The notes beneath the pieces are model-generated. The model saw nothing but the letters and a program-made list of their open reading frames with translations. It did not search any database and had not been told where the DNA came from. A DNA stretch of 64,000 bases from Lepturacanthus savala (lineage: Eukaryota; Chordata; Actinopteri; Scombriformes; Trichiuridae). This document shows, piece after piece, positions 1 through 11,591 of this stretch. Position 1 is the first letter of the stretch. Every line of letters starts with the position of its first letter. The stretch lies in NCBI GenBank assembly GCA_030544235.1, contig CM060470.1:26501098-26565097 (forward strand). The letters run 5' to 3'. A program made the position numbers and the translations under genes.

Positions 1-142
1 TCATTGAGTGATGCTTAGACATTAATGCATTCATGGTTAGAATCTAATTATACCACCTGAATCTGAAATGGGTCATTTAGCATAATGAGTACTTTTACTT
101 GTACTTCTAGTTTATTTTGGTGCTAATACTTTGTACTTTTAT

Positions 143-480
143 GGGCGACACGGTAGCGCAGGGGTTAACGCTGTTGCCTCACAGCAAGAAGGTTGCAGGT
201 TCAAGACCTCCTTGGTCCTGGGTCTGGGACCTTTCTGTGTGGAGTTTGCATGTTCTCCCTGTGTCTCCGTGGGTTTTCACCGGGTACTCCGGCTTCCTCC
301 CACGGTCCAAAAACATGCTGAGGTTAATTGGCGACTCTAAATTGCCGTGAATTGGCTCTAAATTAGCTGGCGACCATCTGGGGTGTATCCCTGCCTCTCG
401 CCGTAACGCGCTGGGATTGGCTCCAGCAGACCCCTGTGACCCTAATGAGGAATAAGCAGGTATAGAAAATGACTGACTGA
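143..480 (+). mobile_element. tRNA-derived SINE, DANA/Mermaid-like, near full length (copy A)
   Basis: The element starts GGGCGACACGGTAGCGCAGGGG and carries a B-box-like GGTTCAAGACC at 198-208. It continues with the TGTGGAGTTTGCATGTTCTCC core and ends in a TATAGAAAATGACTGACTGA tail. Five more copies occur in the window with the same order of blocks. Short open frames inside it are not genes. The family name is from memory of teleost SINEs; the internal matches between copies are seen directly. Confidence 0.8.
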
Positions 481-2010
481 CTTTTACTTAAAGATAGATT
501 TCAGACATACAAATATAGCTTGGAACAGAGCTTGGAACAATAATGTGTGACTGATATGGTGTAAAAAACACTGTATCGTTGTGACTATAAAATTCTTAAT
601 CCCCCTAATTACAAACTACAGAATCTGCATGAAAATATGTTTAATTTGAACAAAATAAAGCTGTAATTCAGGATTTCTGTCTTCATCTGCTGGTGGTGAT
701 GAGGTATTACACCAACAATGGAGTTTTATTTTGAACAGTAGCACTGCTCAGCACTGGGGGTGGCCCCTTGGATATAATACAATAAAGTACGAGTCCTGCA
801 GATGGCACCAATGCAACTTTTTGGATGCCGGCTTCCTTAAAACCCAAAAGAAGAAGAAGAATAGCATTTTTCTTTCCATCAACACATGACTGGACTCCCT
901 GGACTCTGGTTAGAATCCAGTTTCAGGAGCCCACAACTGGAGTTATATGTGGATGAAAGCTCAAACCGTGCAGAGAAACACACAGTTCCAAAAATACCCA
1001 CGTTGTTGAGGACAGCCCCAAGAGTAGGGCATGGTTTACTGTATCACTGCAACTCATCATAATGAAACACTCGCAAGCACTACAGTATAACTTGGTCATT
1101 AGTTAGACCCCAATGGTGACATACATCGTTACACAGGAGTGAACATATAGTGTATTACATAACATCTAAACAATATTTCTGTGAATTCTTTATATCTTTC
1201 TTTGATTCATATAGAACTCAGGGTGAATTCGGAGATCAACACTGTGTACATTTCCAAATGAATACATCCTACTTTCTATTTGTCTGTTTTTAGCCTTTCG
1301 ACTCAAAGTGAGTTTTGTGTGTGTGTGTGTCCAGGAATGCTTAGTTTGGCTTTATGATTCCATCCTTCACGTTATTTCCTCCGGATAAGCCACCTTTTAA
1401 AATAAGGAGGTTTGTTGTGCTTGCGTGTGCATTTATGTGAGAGGAGACACACAGGTCTCGGTTTTTGGTCGTAAATCCAGGTCTCTTGACATGCTCATGT
1501 GTTTTTTGAAGGTGGGAAAGTGGGTGTCAGTGAATCTGCAGGGTGTCCAATTGATGCTTTTATGTCGTCTTGAGAGTTCATGTATCCCCTGGCAGACTGC
1601 GTTAATTTACCTTTTTGAATCACTTTTTGAATGTGTCTCTTCTGTTGTAAATATCCTCCTTCCTATTCATGAGATGGACGTCGTAGTGATTGTATCCTAT
1701 AGTAAAGCCATGTTCATGTAAGGTGTTTGACTTACTGGAGGTGAAAGGTTGCACCATATTTTTATTGTTAAGTGTTTCAATCATTATGGACATTTACACA
1801 TATTTAATATATCAGTATAACAGTATAATGGCATCAACAGTTAGAGGAGCACAGATTATGCAAATATTATAATTGGATTCCATTGCTGCTGTGATTCCTA
1901 GACTAAAAAACATAATTTTTTCATAAAATATGTGATGGAACAAAAGATCATTATTTTTTCTTCATAAATGTACCACTTTAACCTTTGACATATTTTTTCT
2001 ATATTTCCTC

Positions 2011-2165
2011 TAGGCCTGGATAATATATCGATATTATGATACGAGACTGGGTACCATCTTATATTTTGGATATTATTATGATTTGGAAAAAAGGGCTTTA
2101 AAGGCTGCGTTACAGTGAAGTGATGTCATGTTCTGAATTTACCAGACGGTGAATTTTAATTTAAA
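2011..2165 (+). mobile_element. hAT-like MITE remnant (left part)
   Basis: The block CTGGATAATATATCGATATTATGATACGAGACTGGG followed by a TTTAAAGGCTGCGTTACAG...GTGATGTCATGTTCTGAA segment resembles a very common fish nonautonomous element. The expected right terminus with the inverted AGCCC end is not present, so the copy is truncated. It is nonfunctional. Confidence 0.45.
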
Positions 2166-5100
2166 TTTTTTTTAAACTAAAAAATAGAACTGGGTTTTTG
2201 TACAGTAGCACAGTGAGTATGTTTTATGTCTGAGGGTGAAGGCTTTTCCTCGCCTGATAAATAAACATCAGAGAGGGAGTTAAGAGAGGCGGTCCTCAGC
2301 AGGATGGCAGGTGATGGGATAATTGATAATTGAAAATTGAACTTCTGTTTTATTGATCAAGTGAAGAAGGTTATCTAGTCAGTTCTTTAGTTTGTTCAAC
2401 TGGGGACCTACCGTATTTACTCTGTATCAATTACTTATCTCTGGCACCCTGTTACATTATGAACTGAATGAATTTTTTTTTTGTAAATGACTCCATACTT
2501 TTAAAAGTTATTAAAAGTAGATCATTAATAGATTACCAGCCTGTAATCTCAATATGCAACAAGCAATTTCAGGTCATCACTGTGCGCTCTTTTGCTATTG
2601 TGATTGTTATGACATATGAAAACAAACAAATAGGTTGACTAATCAAAAAGATTTGCGATAATTAATTCTGAAAATCATCAAAGTTAAAGTTCTAGCAGCC
2701 ATTTCTTTAAATGTCATACCTCAGATTCATAAAAGTTATTTTACTTTTTAAAGTTTTAAAATATAATAATAATTTTCTGATTTAAAGTGACATCGGTGCT
2801 GTTTAGTATTGTCTGTCATGTATTCTCATGCATCAACAACTAGAAAATAACAAAGAGTTTGATTTCAGTTAAATATTCCTGTAAAGTGTTGCTGTTATTT
2901 TCCTTCATCCTGTGCTGAGGATGTTGTTCATTCCTATGACCACATGGTGGCAGCCACATGTCACATTAAACCAAAACTCAGCTACAAAACTGTCACACGC
3001 TGCAGCCCATGAGAAACAGGATCATCTAAATGTCAGCCAAACTGCAAGTGGCACAAAAAATGGGTGTGATTTCCATATTCATGTTTAGGTAATTTCTCAC
3101 AATTTAGAGGGGAATGAATGTAGATTTGATGCAATGAAGAATTTTGGGAAGAAGAAGGGATGCAATGCAATCTGAATTCCTGTTGAAGGGTGTACTACAA
3201 TGACACGCCAAAACATCTGCTGCTGTTTGACGTGTATACACGATAACACTCAAAGCTGGAAAACTTGCCATGAATAACAATTTTTGGACCATGTACAGGT
3301 TTCTAATGATGGCATATGTGATGCTCAGAATAGATTTATACAGCGTATATATGGTCAGAAAAAGCAAATCATTCTGAAAGTGTGATGTTGAATATACTCT
3401 CACTTCCCTTATGAGGACGTACATATAGGCCACGTTACTTGACAGAAACGAGAAAAACAAGTGTGGAAGATGATGATACATCAACAGATTAGAAAACGCC
3501 TGCTGAGTTTAAATCCGAGGCCTGGCGCTCAAGGCTGAAGACTGCCTCTCTTTTGTTTGTTACTTAAAATAGTGACTATCACACAGTCAACTCCAGTATT
3601 TACAAAAAAAAGAAAGAAAAAGGGAAAAAATAAATACCAAGAAAAAGCTAAGAATGCAGCCATGCACATATTTACCCCTCGCTTTATTTCCATACTGCAC
3701 CTTAGTCTGTAAACCAAGTTTGCAGAAAAACATCTTTGCACCTACAGCTTTATAAATACATCTGACCTTATAATGATTTCTCTTGCAGCAGGGGAAGTCT
3801 TCCAACAGCGAGCGGAGGCATTAGTGTTGAAAGACTGTGGTGCTGAATCGTTGCCACCAATCATACCTCCACTGTGACCATAGGGTCGAGTGCAGGCATA
3901 GACACGCTTCATTGGCATACATCTGGGTTTCATGTAAAAAAGAAAAAAAAAGTCTGCTGGTCTTTTGAAGACATGGTTATCTGATGCAGCCACAATTAAA
4001 TGCAAGGAAGGAAGCTGTATGTGATGCGGAAGCTCTTGATTGGTTACGGGGGGGGGGGTTCTGCTTTTTTTCCTAGTGAGCCATCTGTCCCTGAGTTCAC
4101 ACTCTCCCCACTGACCAAGGAGCTGCCAAAGTCTCTAAACCAAGAGCACACACACCCAGGCGCAAAGACGTATAGTGTAGCAGGCACACACTTAACCACG
4201 CTCACAACCAGCTTGACAACTTAATAAGTAAATGCCATGCAAAATCCTACGCACATGCTAATCATTGTGGATGCCCTTGATGTTGTCAGAGGTACACAAG
4301 ACCTATTTGGAATCATAAATTTGACTAATATTTTTTTCCCACAAAAAATACAAATCTTGTAAAATTACAAAATTTACATTTATTCCTTTTCCCCCCAATT
4401 AAAAGTCCTAAAACCGCTAATATCTTTCATTTCCTTCCACCCCACAGACACACAAACACACACACACACCTACATACTTATACACTACCAATGAAAAGCC
4501 AATTCTCAGGATGCTGAATGTGCACCGGAGGTTTTCAATTTGGTTAAATTTGAATATTAGCTCAGGGTTGGCTCCAAACTAGTTATGACAGTTATAAAGG
4601 TTGAAGGTTATGAGGTTATGAAGGAGCAAAATACATATTTGATTGCAAGAAGACCTTTAAGTTTAAAGGACAGTGATCTCAATTACATGCTCAATATTTT
4701 GATTATGATGCAGTTAAGGCAATAATAGTTGTTCAGGAAGTAAACATGACTTTTCATAGATAATTGATTTAATTATTGATGTCACATGTAAACAGGATTA
4801 TTACAAGTCAAAAGAGTCATGACCTTTGGAAACAGCACAACTGCACTATTATCTTTTTGAACTTCCAGTCTTTATAATCCCTTGACTCGATGTCCTGCAG
4901 TAGCTCCGCCCATCTGTAGAGGTTCACATCACGAACCACCTGTCACACCCTCCCTCTTTTTTCAGTCTTCAAAGTGAAAATCATTCAATCAGAAGAGCAG
5001 CACGTGAATATTTATAAGACGGACAAAAAAAAACAAAAAAACTTTGCTTTCTAGAGCTCCAGTGAGGTGCTCGAGTGAACCCTGACCTTGAATTTCTGTA

Positions 5101-6867
5101 CTCTACATTGCAAATACAACATGTAAGAGCTATGATATGGGACCTTTAAATAAATATAAATGTGCTACAGCATTAGGTCAATGTTAGTATCAACCTGAAA
5201 TTCTACAAAGCGTGCATTGTTTAATGTAGCTGCACCTGTAAAGAAGTATGGCTACACTAAATAGCTTTATGGTGCTCGTTGGATGTTAAGCTGCTCCTAT
5301 GAAAGCTCAACAATTCTTGCATAGGTTTCAGAATATAAGTTTTTTTTTAAAGAAACTTAATGCACTCTGGAACTGGTGGAAGTTTGAAACAGATGGAAGG
5401 ACACTGAGATTGCATTAACTTCTTCCAGCATGTGGCTTCACATGACAGTAACAGCAAACAGGAATTCTGGGCTTTGCTCTAATGAAAGCCTGTCTCAAAT
5501 CAAGCCCCTGCTATTTAATCATTTATGACACCATTAGGTCTGGCAGTGGATTTTTTTTTTCCAATTTGTTCAAAATGTACCATAAAAAAGAGTGTAAATG
5601 CTCTCATCAACGTAGTGGATTAGATATGCTTATGCTTCATGCACATTTGTGCATTTATTGTTGGAAATCCATTGACTACAGAAAAACAGTGACAAAGATT
5701 TTCAGAAACTAGGGACAGCATTTAGCCTTTTGAAAAACATGTTAAATTCATAAAAGTCAAGCTCAATCAGCAACAGATGGGAACATTGGCGAACAGCAAT
5801 TTTCCATTACCCATGTACTGATTAAAAAAAAAAAAAATCACACAATGTAAGTGTCCAACCTCACATGGGAAAAATAAATACATCCCCTTGTGCTCCAGGA
5901 TATAAATGGGATCCTACAAAATAAAACATACAATAAAAAGGGGAGCAGCAATAGAAAGGGAGTATAAAAGAGAAGATTACTTTTCTTGTGTGTCTTTAAC
6001 AGTGATGGCTCTTGATGACAATGTTACACGTTTCCTGCATGCTGTAGCCACACGTGTAGATATCACTGTTAAAGCTGCTTTGCCAGTTTGTGGTTTGGTT
6101 GGTTCGGAGCTAACGCAGCTGCCTGCATTGACTCTTGTCTTGGAGCCTTGTTAGCAAATGATATTTAAGACTTGATTTACTCCAGTGGTTACTCAGTTCA
6201 CATCATATCTGTTTCTATTCATGTCTGTTTTGCTTACATCTGTGATTGTACATATTGGTGTCTGCTCTTGTGAAGCCGTTTTTTGTGTGTTTGCTCTGCT
6301 TTGTTGCTGCCCACAGCTGTGTTCTGCTTTTACTGTAATTGACATGTTTCTCAGCATGATTATTGTTTTAAACAGTCTTGATTTTAGGCTGCCAACTTTA
6401 TACCTGGCCAGGGACTATGGATAAAAACCAGCTGATTCTGGCATATTTACAGTGATTGTTATTATATGCACCGTCCCTGACAAATACATGAACAAATAAA
6501 CAAACGTAGACAGCAACTACAAATAACAAAATTAAATGTCGACAGATTTGCCCGAGAAAGCTTTGAAGCTGAACTTTTCAAGTATCTTTTTCTTTAATCA
6601 ATGGTCCTTGCTAGTAACCATTCATCTTAAAAGGTCCCATATTTGACACTTTTTCTGGGTTTCATTTGAAGTTATAATATCACAAACAAGATATATTTGT
6701 ACCAACAATCATCTCAATACAGTTTTACATCTCCTCTGTCAAGCTTCTCTCTCTAGAAATAACAGGTCATTTTGTGCCTGTTTCAATAATGACTGAACAT
6801 CTCCTTTAATTGGCAGTGGGCTCATTTCAAGGCCCAGCATCTGGATACTTCATTTTTGAATCAAGCA

Positions 6868-6922
6868 ATCTATCAATCTATCTATCAATCTATCCATCTA
6901 TCCATCCATCCATCCATCCATC
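6868..6922. repeat. ATCT/ATCC tetranucleotide repeat
   Basis: ATCTATCA units grade into perfect ATCC units, followed by a short GA run. Confidence 0.9.
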
Positions 6923-7842
6923 GAGAGAGAGAGGTGAAGTTTTGATTTACATCCCCCTTGTGTCAGTTGAAATCTCAATTAATTATACTGGGAAATACTG
7001 ATTTAGAAGGCACTAACATTACTTTCATAGGGCCTTTAAAAGAAATCTGCATTGTTAACATATTGTTACCACATTAACTTTGATAACCCTAAAAGCTTCT
7101 ACTGGTCTGTTGGCCATTTTAATTTGAAATGGCATATTTAGTGAAAAACCCATTAAAGCAGTTTATTGTGAATTTTACTGGCCTCTACAGCTTTCATCTT
7201 AATGATAGTACTTGACCTTTCCTTTAGTGCCATAAACAGGCTAAAATTTCCACCTGTACATAAGAAATAACAAAATGTAACCAACAGATTGCAGTGAAAA
7301 CTGCTAAGTAAACTGATTCTCCCTGGAAAATCGTTCTATTTTGGACAGTCAAAGCTTTCCTCTTACACCACCCAGGGATCTACATCTCATCTTAACAAAG
7401 ATGGTCATATTCTAGAAGGCACATGGTAATGGAATTTGCTCAAACATTTATGCTTGGGAGATCATTAACATCTTTGATTTTGAATGACTGAGTGGTCTTT
7501 CCTGTAACTCCACATTCAGGCAAACAATAGCAAATACCAGAGTAATGAGCAGATTTGTTTGATATGTCCAACACTTTCAGTATTGTAGGATTGAATGAAT
7601 GGTTCCATCTAGTCTTTGGACTTCTAGTTTAGTGAGTTAGAAACTGTTTGTCCTCCCACACACCTTTTCTTCTGACAATCCTACTTTTTGGAATATAACA
7701 TGTCAATCAGACATGATTGTATGCATGAATCTGATCAATTATGGGATGCCAGATAGATTGGTGCATCTAGTCAGTACCAAAAAAGGTTTCGAAAGATATC
7801 CTTATTGCCCCCTTTGACAAACTCTTTAGTCTCTCTACTTAC

Positions 7843-8854
7843 CAATCTCTTTGCCCAGTCCTGAGCGCAGTATAGCCCCGGCTGAGGTGACCACCGCACA
7901 GCTCTTGAAGCTGCTCTGTTCCTGCCATTTGTAGAGCTGCTCCAAAGGAAGGGTTGGCACAAGGCGAGCCCAGCCAAGTGATGAGAAGGGCTGCTCCGAC
8001 CCGTCCACCGTCCTCAGTCGGGCCTGAGCCTTCATCTGACACAGCAGCTCTTTGGCGGTCTGCGCTGGCCTGCGATGCCCCTTGTAGGAGACGTGGTGTT
8101 TGTTTGCGCTCACATAGTCCTTCATAGCGCGCTGCAGCCGAGGGCTCAGCATGCCGGCCGACACGCGGCCCCGCCACAAGCGCTGCACCACGGAGGCTGA
8201 CTTGGAGAAGTAATATTCCTCCAGATCAGAAGAGTCACCACCGGACCTCCTGCCTCTAGTCCTTATTCTGTTTCCCAGTTCTTCATCTTCGTTTTCCCTC
8301 TCATCTTCGTCTTCCCCTTCTTCCTCTTCTTCCTCGCCCGTGTTATAGCGCCTGGTGATGCCGTGGTTCAGATATTCTGCAGTCTGAGAAATTCTCTCAC
8401 GACTCTGGATGACAGGGTCCGAGTGAGAGCCCACGTTTTCAGTGCCAAACGAGGACCAGGCAGCAAGGCTCTGGGGGTCAAGGTACTCCTGGCGACTGGC
8501 CTCCTGGCTGCCATAAATGGCGTAGGGTGCACTGTTCGGGCTGTGGCTCGCCTCCTGGCTAGGCTCTGGGCTTGTGGAGCCGGTGGAAGGCTCTGGCTCT
8601 CGTTCATGTCCAGGGTAGGATGTGGTTAAGGCCAGTTGGAGCCTGGACCCCGCATTGCCATGCTGCTGATGGGAGGCCTGTATGGAAGCCAGGCGACGGG
8701 TGTCAGGGTGCTGGGAGAGTAAAGCACCAGCAGAGGTCAGGGTCTCATCTGCACGAGCATCCAGGAAATAAGAGAGGAGGGCGAGGAAGAGCACGACCCA
8801 AGCCAGCATTCCCACCAGCACCAGTCTCCGCCACTGCCTCATACTGGACTTCAT
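7843..8854 (-). CDS. st6gal2: First coding exon of beta-galactoside alpha-2,6-sialyltransferase 2 (5' part of gene)
   Basis: This exon encodes residues 1-337 plus one base. ST6Gal-II is a Golgi type II enzyme that moves sialic acid from CMP-sialic acid to the 6-position of terminal galactose on N-glycans and oligosaccharides. Seen: a short basic tail (MKSSMRQWRR), one membrane anchor at about 11-30, a Ser/Pro/Glu-rich stem, and an acidic Glu/Asp run at about 174-192. The conserved YYFSKSASVVQRLW block follows at 214-227, and the frame enters sialylmotif L with SCAVVTSAGAIL at 318-329. The exon ends in GAG-ATT-G before a GTAAGT donor at 7837-7842; the split codon fits the Asp usual after GKEI. 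ATG 8854 is chosen because it directly precedes the tail and anchor. The remaining catalytic domain (rest of motif L, motifs S and VS) is not in the window. Whether this is the a or b teleost paralogue cannot be decided. Confidence 0.93.
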
Positions 8855-8944
8855 TACCTCTCACTCACATACACGCCGGTTCAGCTGGCCCACCAACAAC
8901 AAAGCCCCACAGCCAGGACTCAGCCCAGAGGTCAGCTGGAGGGC
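8855..8944 (-). other. st6gal2: st6gal2 5' UTR portion of the first coding exon
   Basis: On the minus strand a polypyrimidine tract and CAG acceptor (CTG on plus at 8945-8947) precede a 90-nt stretch that runs directly into the start codon at 8854. The leader contains a minimal ATG-TGA start-stop shortly before the main ATG. The main ATG has a G at -3 and an A at +4, a moderate initiation context. No alternative in-frame upstream ATG was seen. Confidence 0.7.
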
Positions 8945-9031
8945 CTGTAAAAGAAAACAGCTGAAGATGAAAAAGCACTGGGGTAGGGCGGGGGGGAACA
9001 GAAGTAAAGCAGATGTTCAAGAACTACTCAC

Positions 9032-9088
9032 CTCAACAGACGCTTCTATTTCTTCATGTCCATGTGACCGCCGGGATATAACAGGACC
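9032..9088 (-). other. st6gal2: Probable noncoding 5' UTR exon of st6gal2 (57 nt)
   Basis: On the minus strand a TTCTCAG acceptor (CTG on plus at 9089-9091) and a GTGAGT donor (ACTCAC on plus at 9026-9031) bound a 57-nt segment. The following intron is only 87 bp and ends in a good pyrimidine tract. The exon carries a five-codon upstream ORF, ATG-GAC-ATG-AAG-AAA-TAG. Its placement just upstream of the coding exon fits a leader exon, but there is no transcript evidence here. Confidence 0.5.
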
Positions 9089-11535
9089 CTGAGAAGAGGA
9101 GTGGTACAAATGAGTAGAGTCAAGAGTGCACACATGAGTCCACTGTATGTGTGCATGAAAACATTCAGCTCATAGAGACACACCATGGGGAAAACGCCTC
9201 CTGCAGGGACTTGGCTGCTTTCCACTCAAAACAAAAAATGGAAGAATTTTTCAAGACTAGGACCATTTATTAACTTGAATCAAATTTACAGCTTCCCTCA
9301 TATAATTTCCAGCACTGAAGTCGCAGGTACTAAAGACTCCGCTACATCAGCAGGGTTTGAATAAATAAAATCTATAGTCTCCCCTGGCCTCATGGTCACA
9401 GGCGGGTCCCATCTGAGCAGGTCTGAGGGCAGGAGGGAGAACTTGGAGATGGGAAGTCATGAGACTGGTGTGTTGGGGAGAGCTGGCATCTTTTTGTACA
9501 AGCATTGTGATTCAGTTTCTGTTTGCACAGGACAGCTGGAAGGTGTGCTCCCCCTTTCCTTATTGGTGGCAGCAAAAGGTGTAACAATGAATCAATAGAA
9601 CCTAACAATGGATTATTGTATACACCATGATGCAAATTGGTTAATGGTCAATCTAAACTTTAAAGTAACTGCAACTCGATGCACAGTCCATTGGGTAAAA
9701 CATGTATAAATGGCAATTGTCACACTGACTTCGCAGCAGTGCAGCAGGGAGGTGATTTCTCACATTTTCTTCTCTGCAATTGCTTTTGATTGATTGGATT
9801 CAAAGTGTCCAATTTCTGAAGTTTTTATTTTTCTTTTTAATTCAGAATTTCCTGCTTTGATACATATTTCACACTTTAACTAAGATTAAATAACAATGAA
9901 AAACATTTGAAAAAAAGAAGGGAAAAGGGAAAATAAACACCAATAATGATGAAAGGGAGAAAAAAGCTAAATATTTACACAGAAAATAAAACAGTATACA
10001 AAACCCTCAATTCCTCACTAATGAAATCCATATTATTCAATTTCAACTCTTTTTATTCTTTTCTTGCCTATTCTATGAGTGACCTCCCTCATTTACACCA
10101 GCATCAAAAGAAAGTCATACAACAGAAGCAGAAGCTGAATTACACATATACACTTACATCTGTCCTTAGAGGAATGTGAATTCTAATAGATCACTAAAAG
10201 CACAAGTTAATCCCTATGATGTTCTACTTGTAAACCTGTTACTAGAGGAATTCAATTAAATTTTAATAAGAAATCCTCAATGACACTAATATCAATAGTA
10301 AAAATAACTAAAAATATAGATTTGTTTGATACATTTAGGTGAACATATGACATTCAGTCATTCACATGCATCTCATTTCATTACTGATGTAGACAGTAGA
10401 TAGGTGAAAATAACTGCCTACACCAATGCTTATTTTACCTCAAGTTTGATAACTTGTATGTATAATGTCATTATCATACATATCATTGCAAAAACAAGGC
10501 GTGGCACCTATACTGCAAAATGCTGCAGATACTTAGTATTCTATTCAAACTCGCTCACGGATCAACATTTCTCTGAATAGGATAAATTTGCTTTATTGTT
10601 TTTATTGCTTTATTATTTATTTTCCATCTGCTGCAACCATTGCAACATTCACTCTTCAGCGACTTCACTGAGATGCAGAGTAGTTGTTACTTCTTCATAA
10701 ACTTGGACTTATCAACATTGTACATGGTCTTTAACATTATACCTTTGTTTATTCATATGCTGTAGTAAAACTATATTCATTACAAACATTATCATTACCA
10801 ACAAGTTACTTTTTTAAAGCTTTGATTATAGACTAGTATACTATGGCACATTCACAATTCACTGAGTGAAATACACAAGTGACAGTGAGTAAATGAACCA
10901 TTACATTGTCTCACATCACAATCTTCTCAACCACAAGTAATTATGAGTTTTGGTCTCCTAATAGAGGGCATTTCTCTAGAGAGCAGCAGATTGAAGCAGG
11001 AGAAAAAAAGCTCCAGTGTTCAACCACCTTTAGTCCTAATTACAGCTTCCTGTCTGCAGCTGCCAGGACCTGCAGAGTGCAGCGCAAGTAATCTTAGGTA
11101 CCCCTGAGGTCCCCCCTCCTCCCCATGTCACCAGACATCCAGGCCCCCTGCCCTGGGCCACACAGGAGCCAAAGCTCATCCTCTGACCCTGGTCAAGCAG
11201 GACAAAAAAACAGCAGAGAGCAATTAGGCCAGAGGGATCCGATTCAGGAGAAAAAATAATGGAGACAAACAGCAAGCAGGCACACATCTCTACAGCTCAC
11301 AAAAATCTGATGACTGTAAGGCCTCAGGGCCATAGACAGGTGGGACAGGCGATAGGCAGTAATCCCCTGTGTAGCGGTTTCAACATGTCCACCACACTGC
11401 GGTTAAATGTTACTCAGTGGAAAAAATGCCATTTAACACCTGGAGAAAAAAGAACAAAGAAAAGAACAAACAGGAAAACACACAGTTGCCCAGAGATATC
11501 AAAATGTCATCGATATGCGCCACTGCTTCAGTGTG

Positions 11536-11537
<2 letters not shown>

Positions 11538-11589
<52 letters not shown>
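11538..11589. repeat. (TG)n microsatellite, about 52 bp
   Basis: Uninterrupted TG run. Several overlapping open frames on both strands are only the repeat read as Cys-Val or His-Thr. Confidence 0.97.

Positions 11590-11591
<2 letters not shown>

Larger units (their letters stand above)
1..7842 (-). other. st6gal2 intron following the first coding exon (continues beyond the window)
   Basis: This AT-rich stretch has no exon I can support. I looked on the minus strand for the continuation of sialylmotif L after GKEI and found none, so the intron is at least 7.8 kb. It holds a SINE (143-480), a hAT/MITE remnant (about 2011-2165), possible MITE ends near 5135 and 6630, an A-run at 5824-5836, and ATCT/ATCC repeats near 6868-6922. 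The open frames here are short and lack codon structure or homology I can recognise. Confidence 0.6.

Noticed and set aside
198..208. Possible tRNA gene from the B-box-like GGTTCAAGACC
   Set aside because: It belongs to a SINE head; no cloverleaf or acceptor stem can be drawn.
3104..3484. Minus-strand 126-residue frame
   Set aside because: Hydrophobic and low in Gly/Asp, typical of AT-rich noncoding DNA. It is not similar to the missing sialyltransferase catalytic domain or any family I know.
1..7800. Search for the next st6gal2 exons
   Set aside because: I could not find the continuation of sialylmotif L or motifs S/VS on the minus strand, so I did not call any exon there.
8363..8964. Plus-strand frames opposite the st6gal2 exon
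   Set aside because: They are antisense shadows of a clear coding exon.
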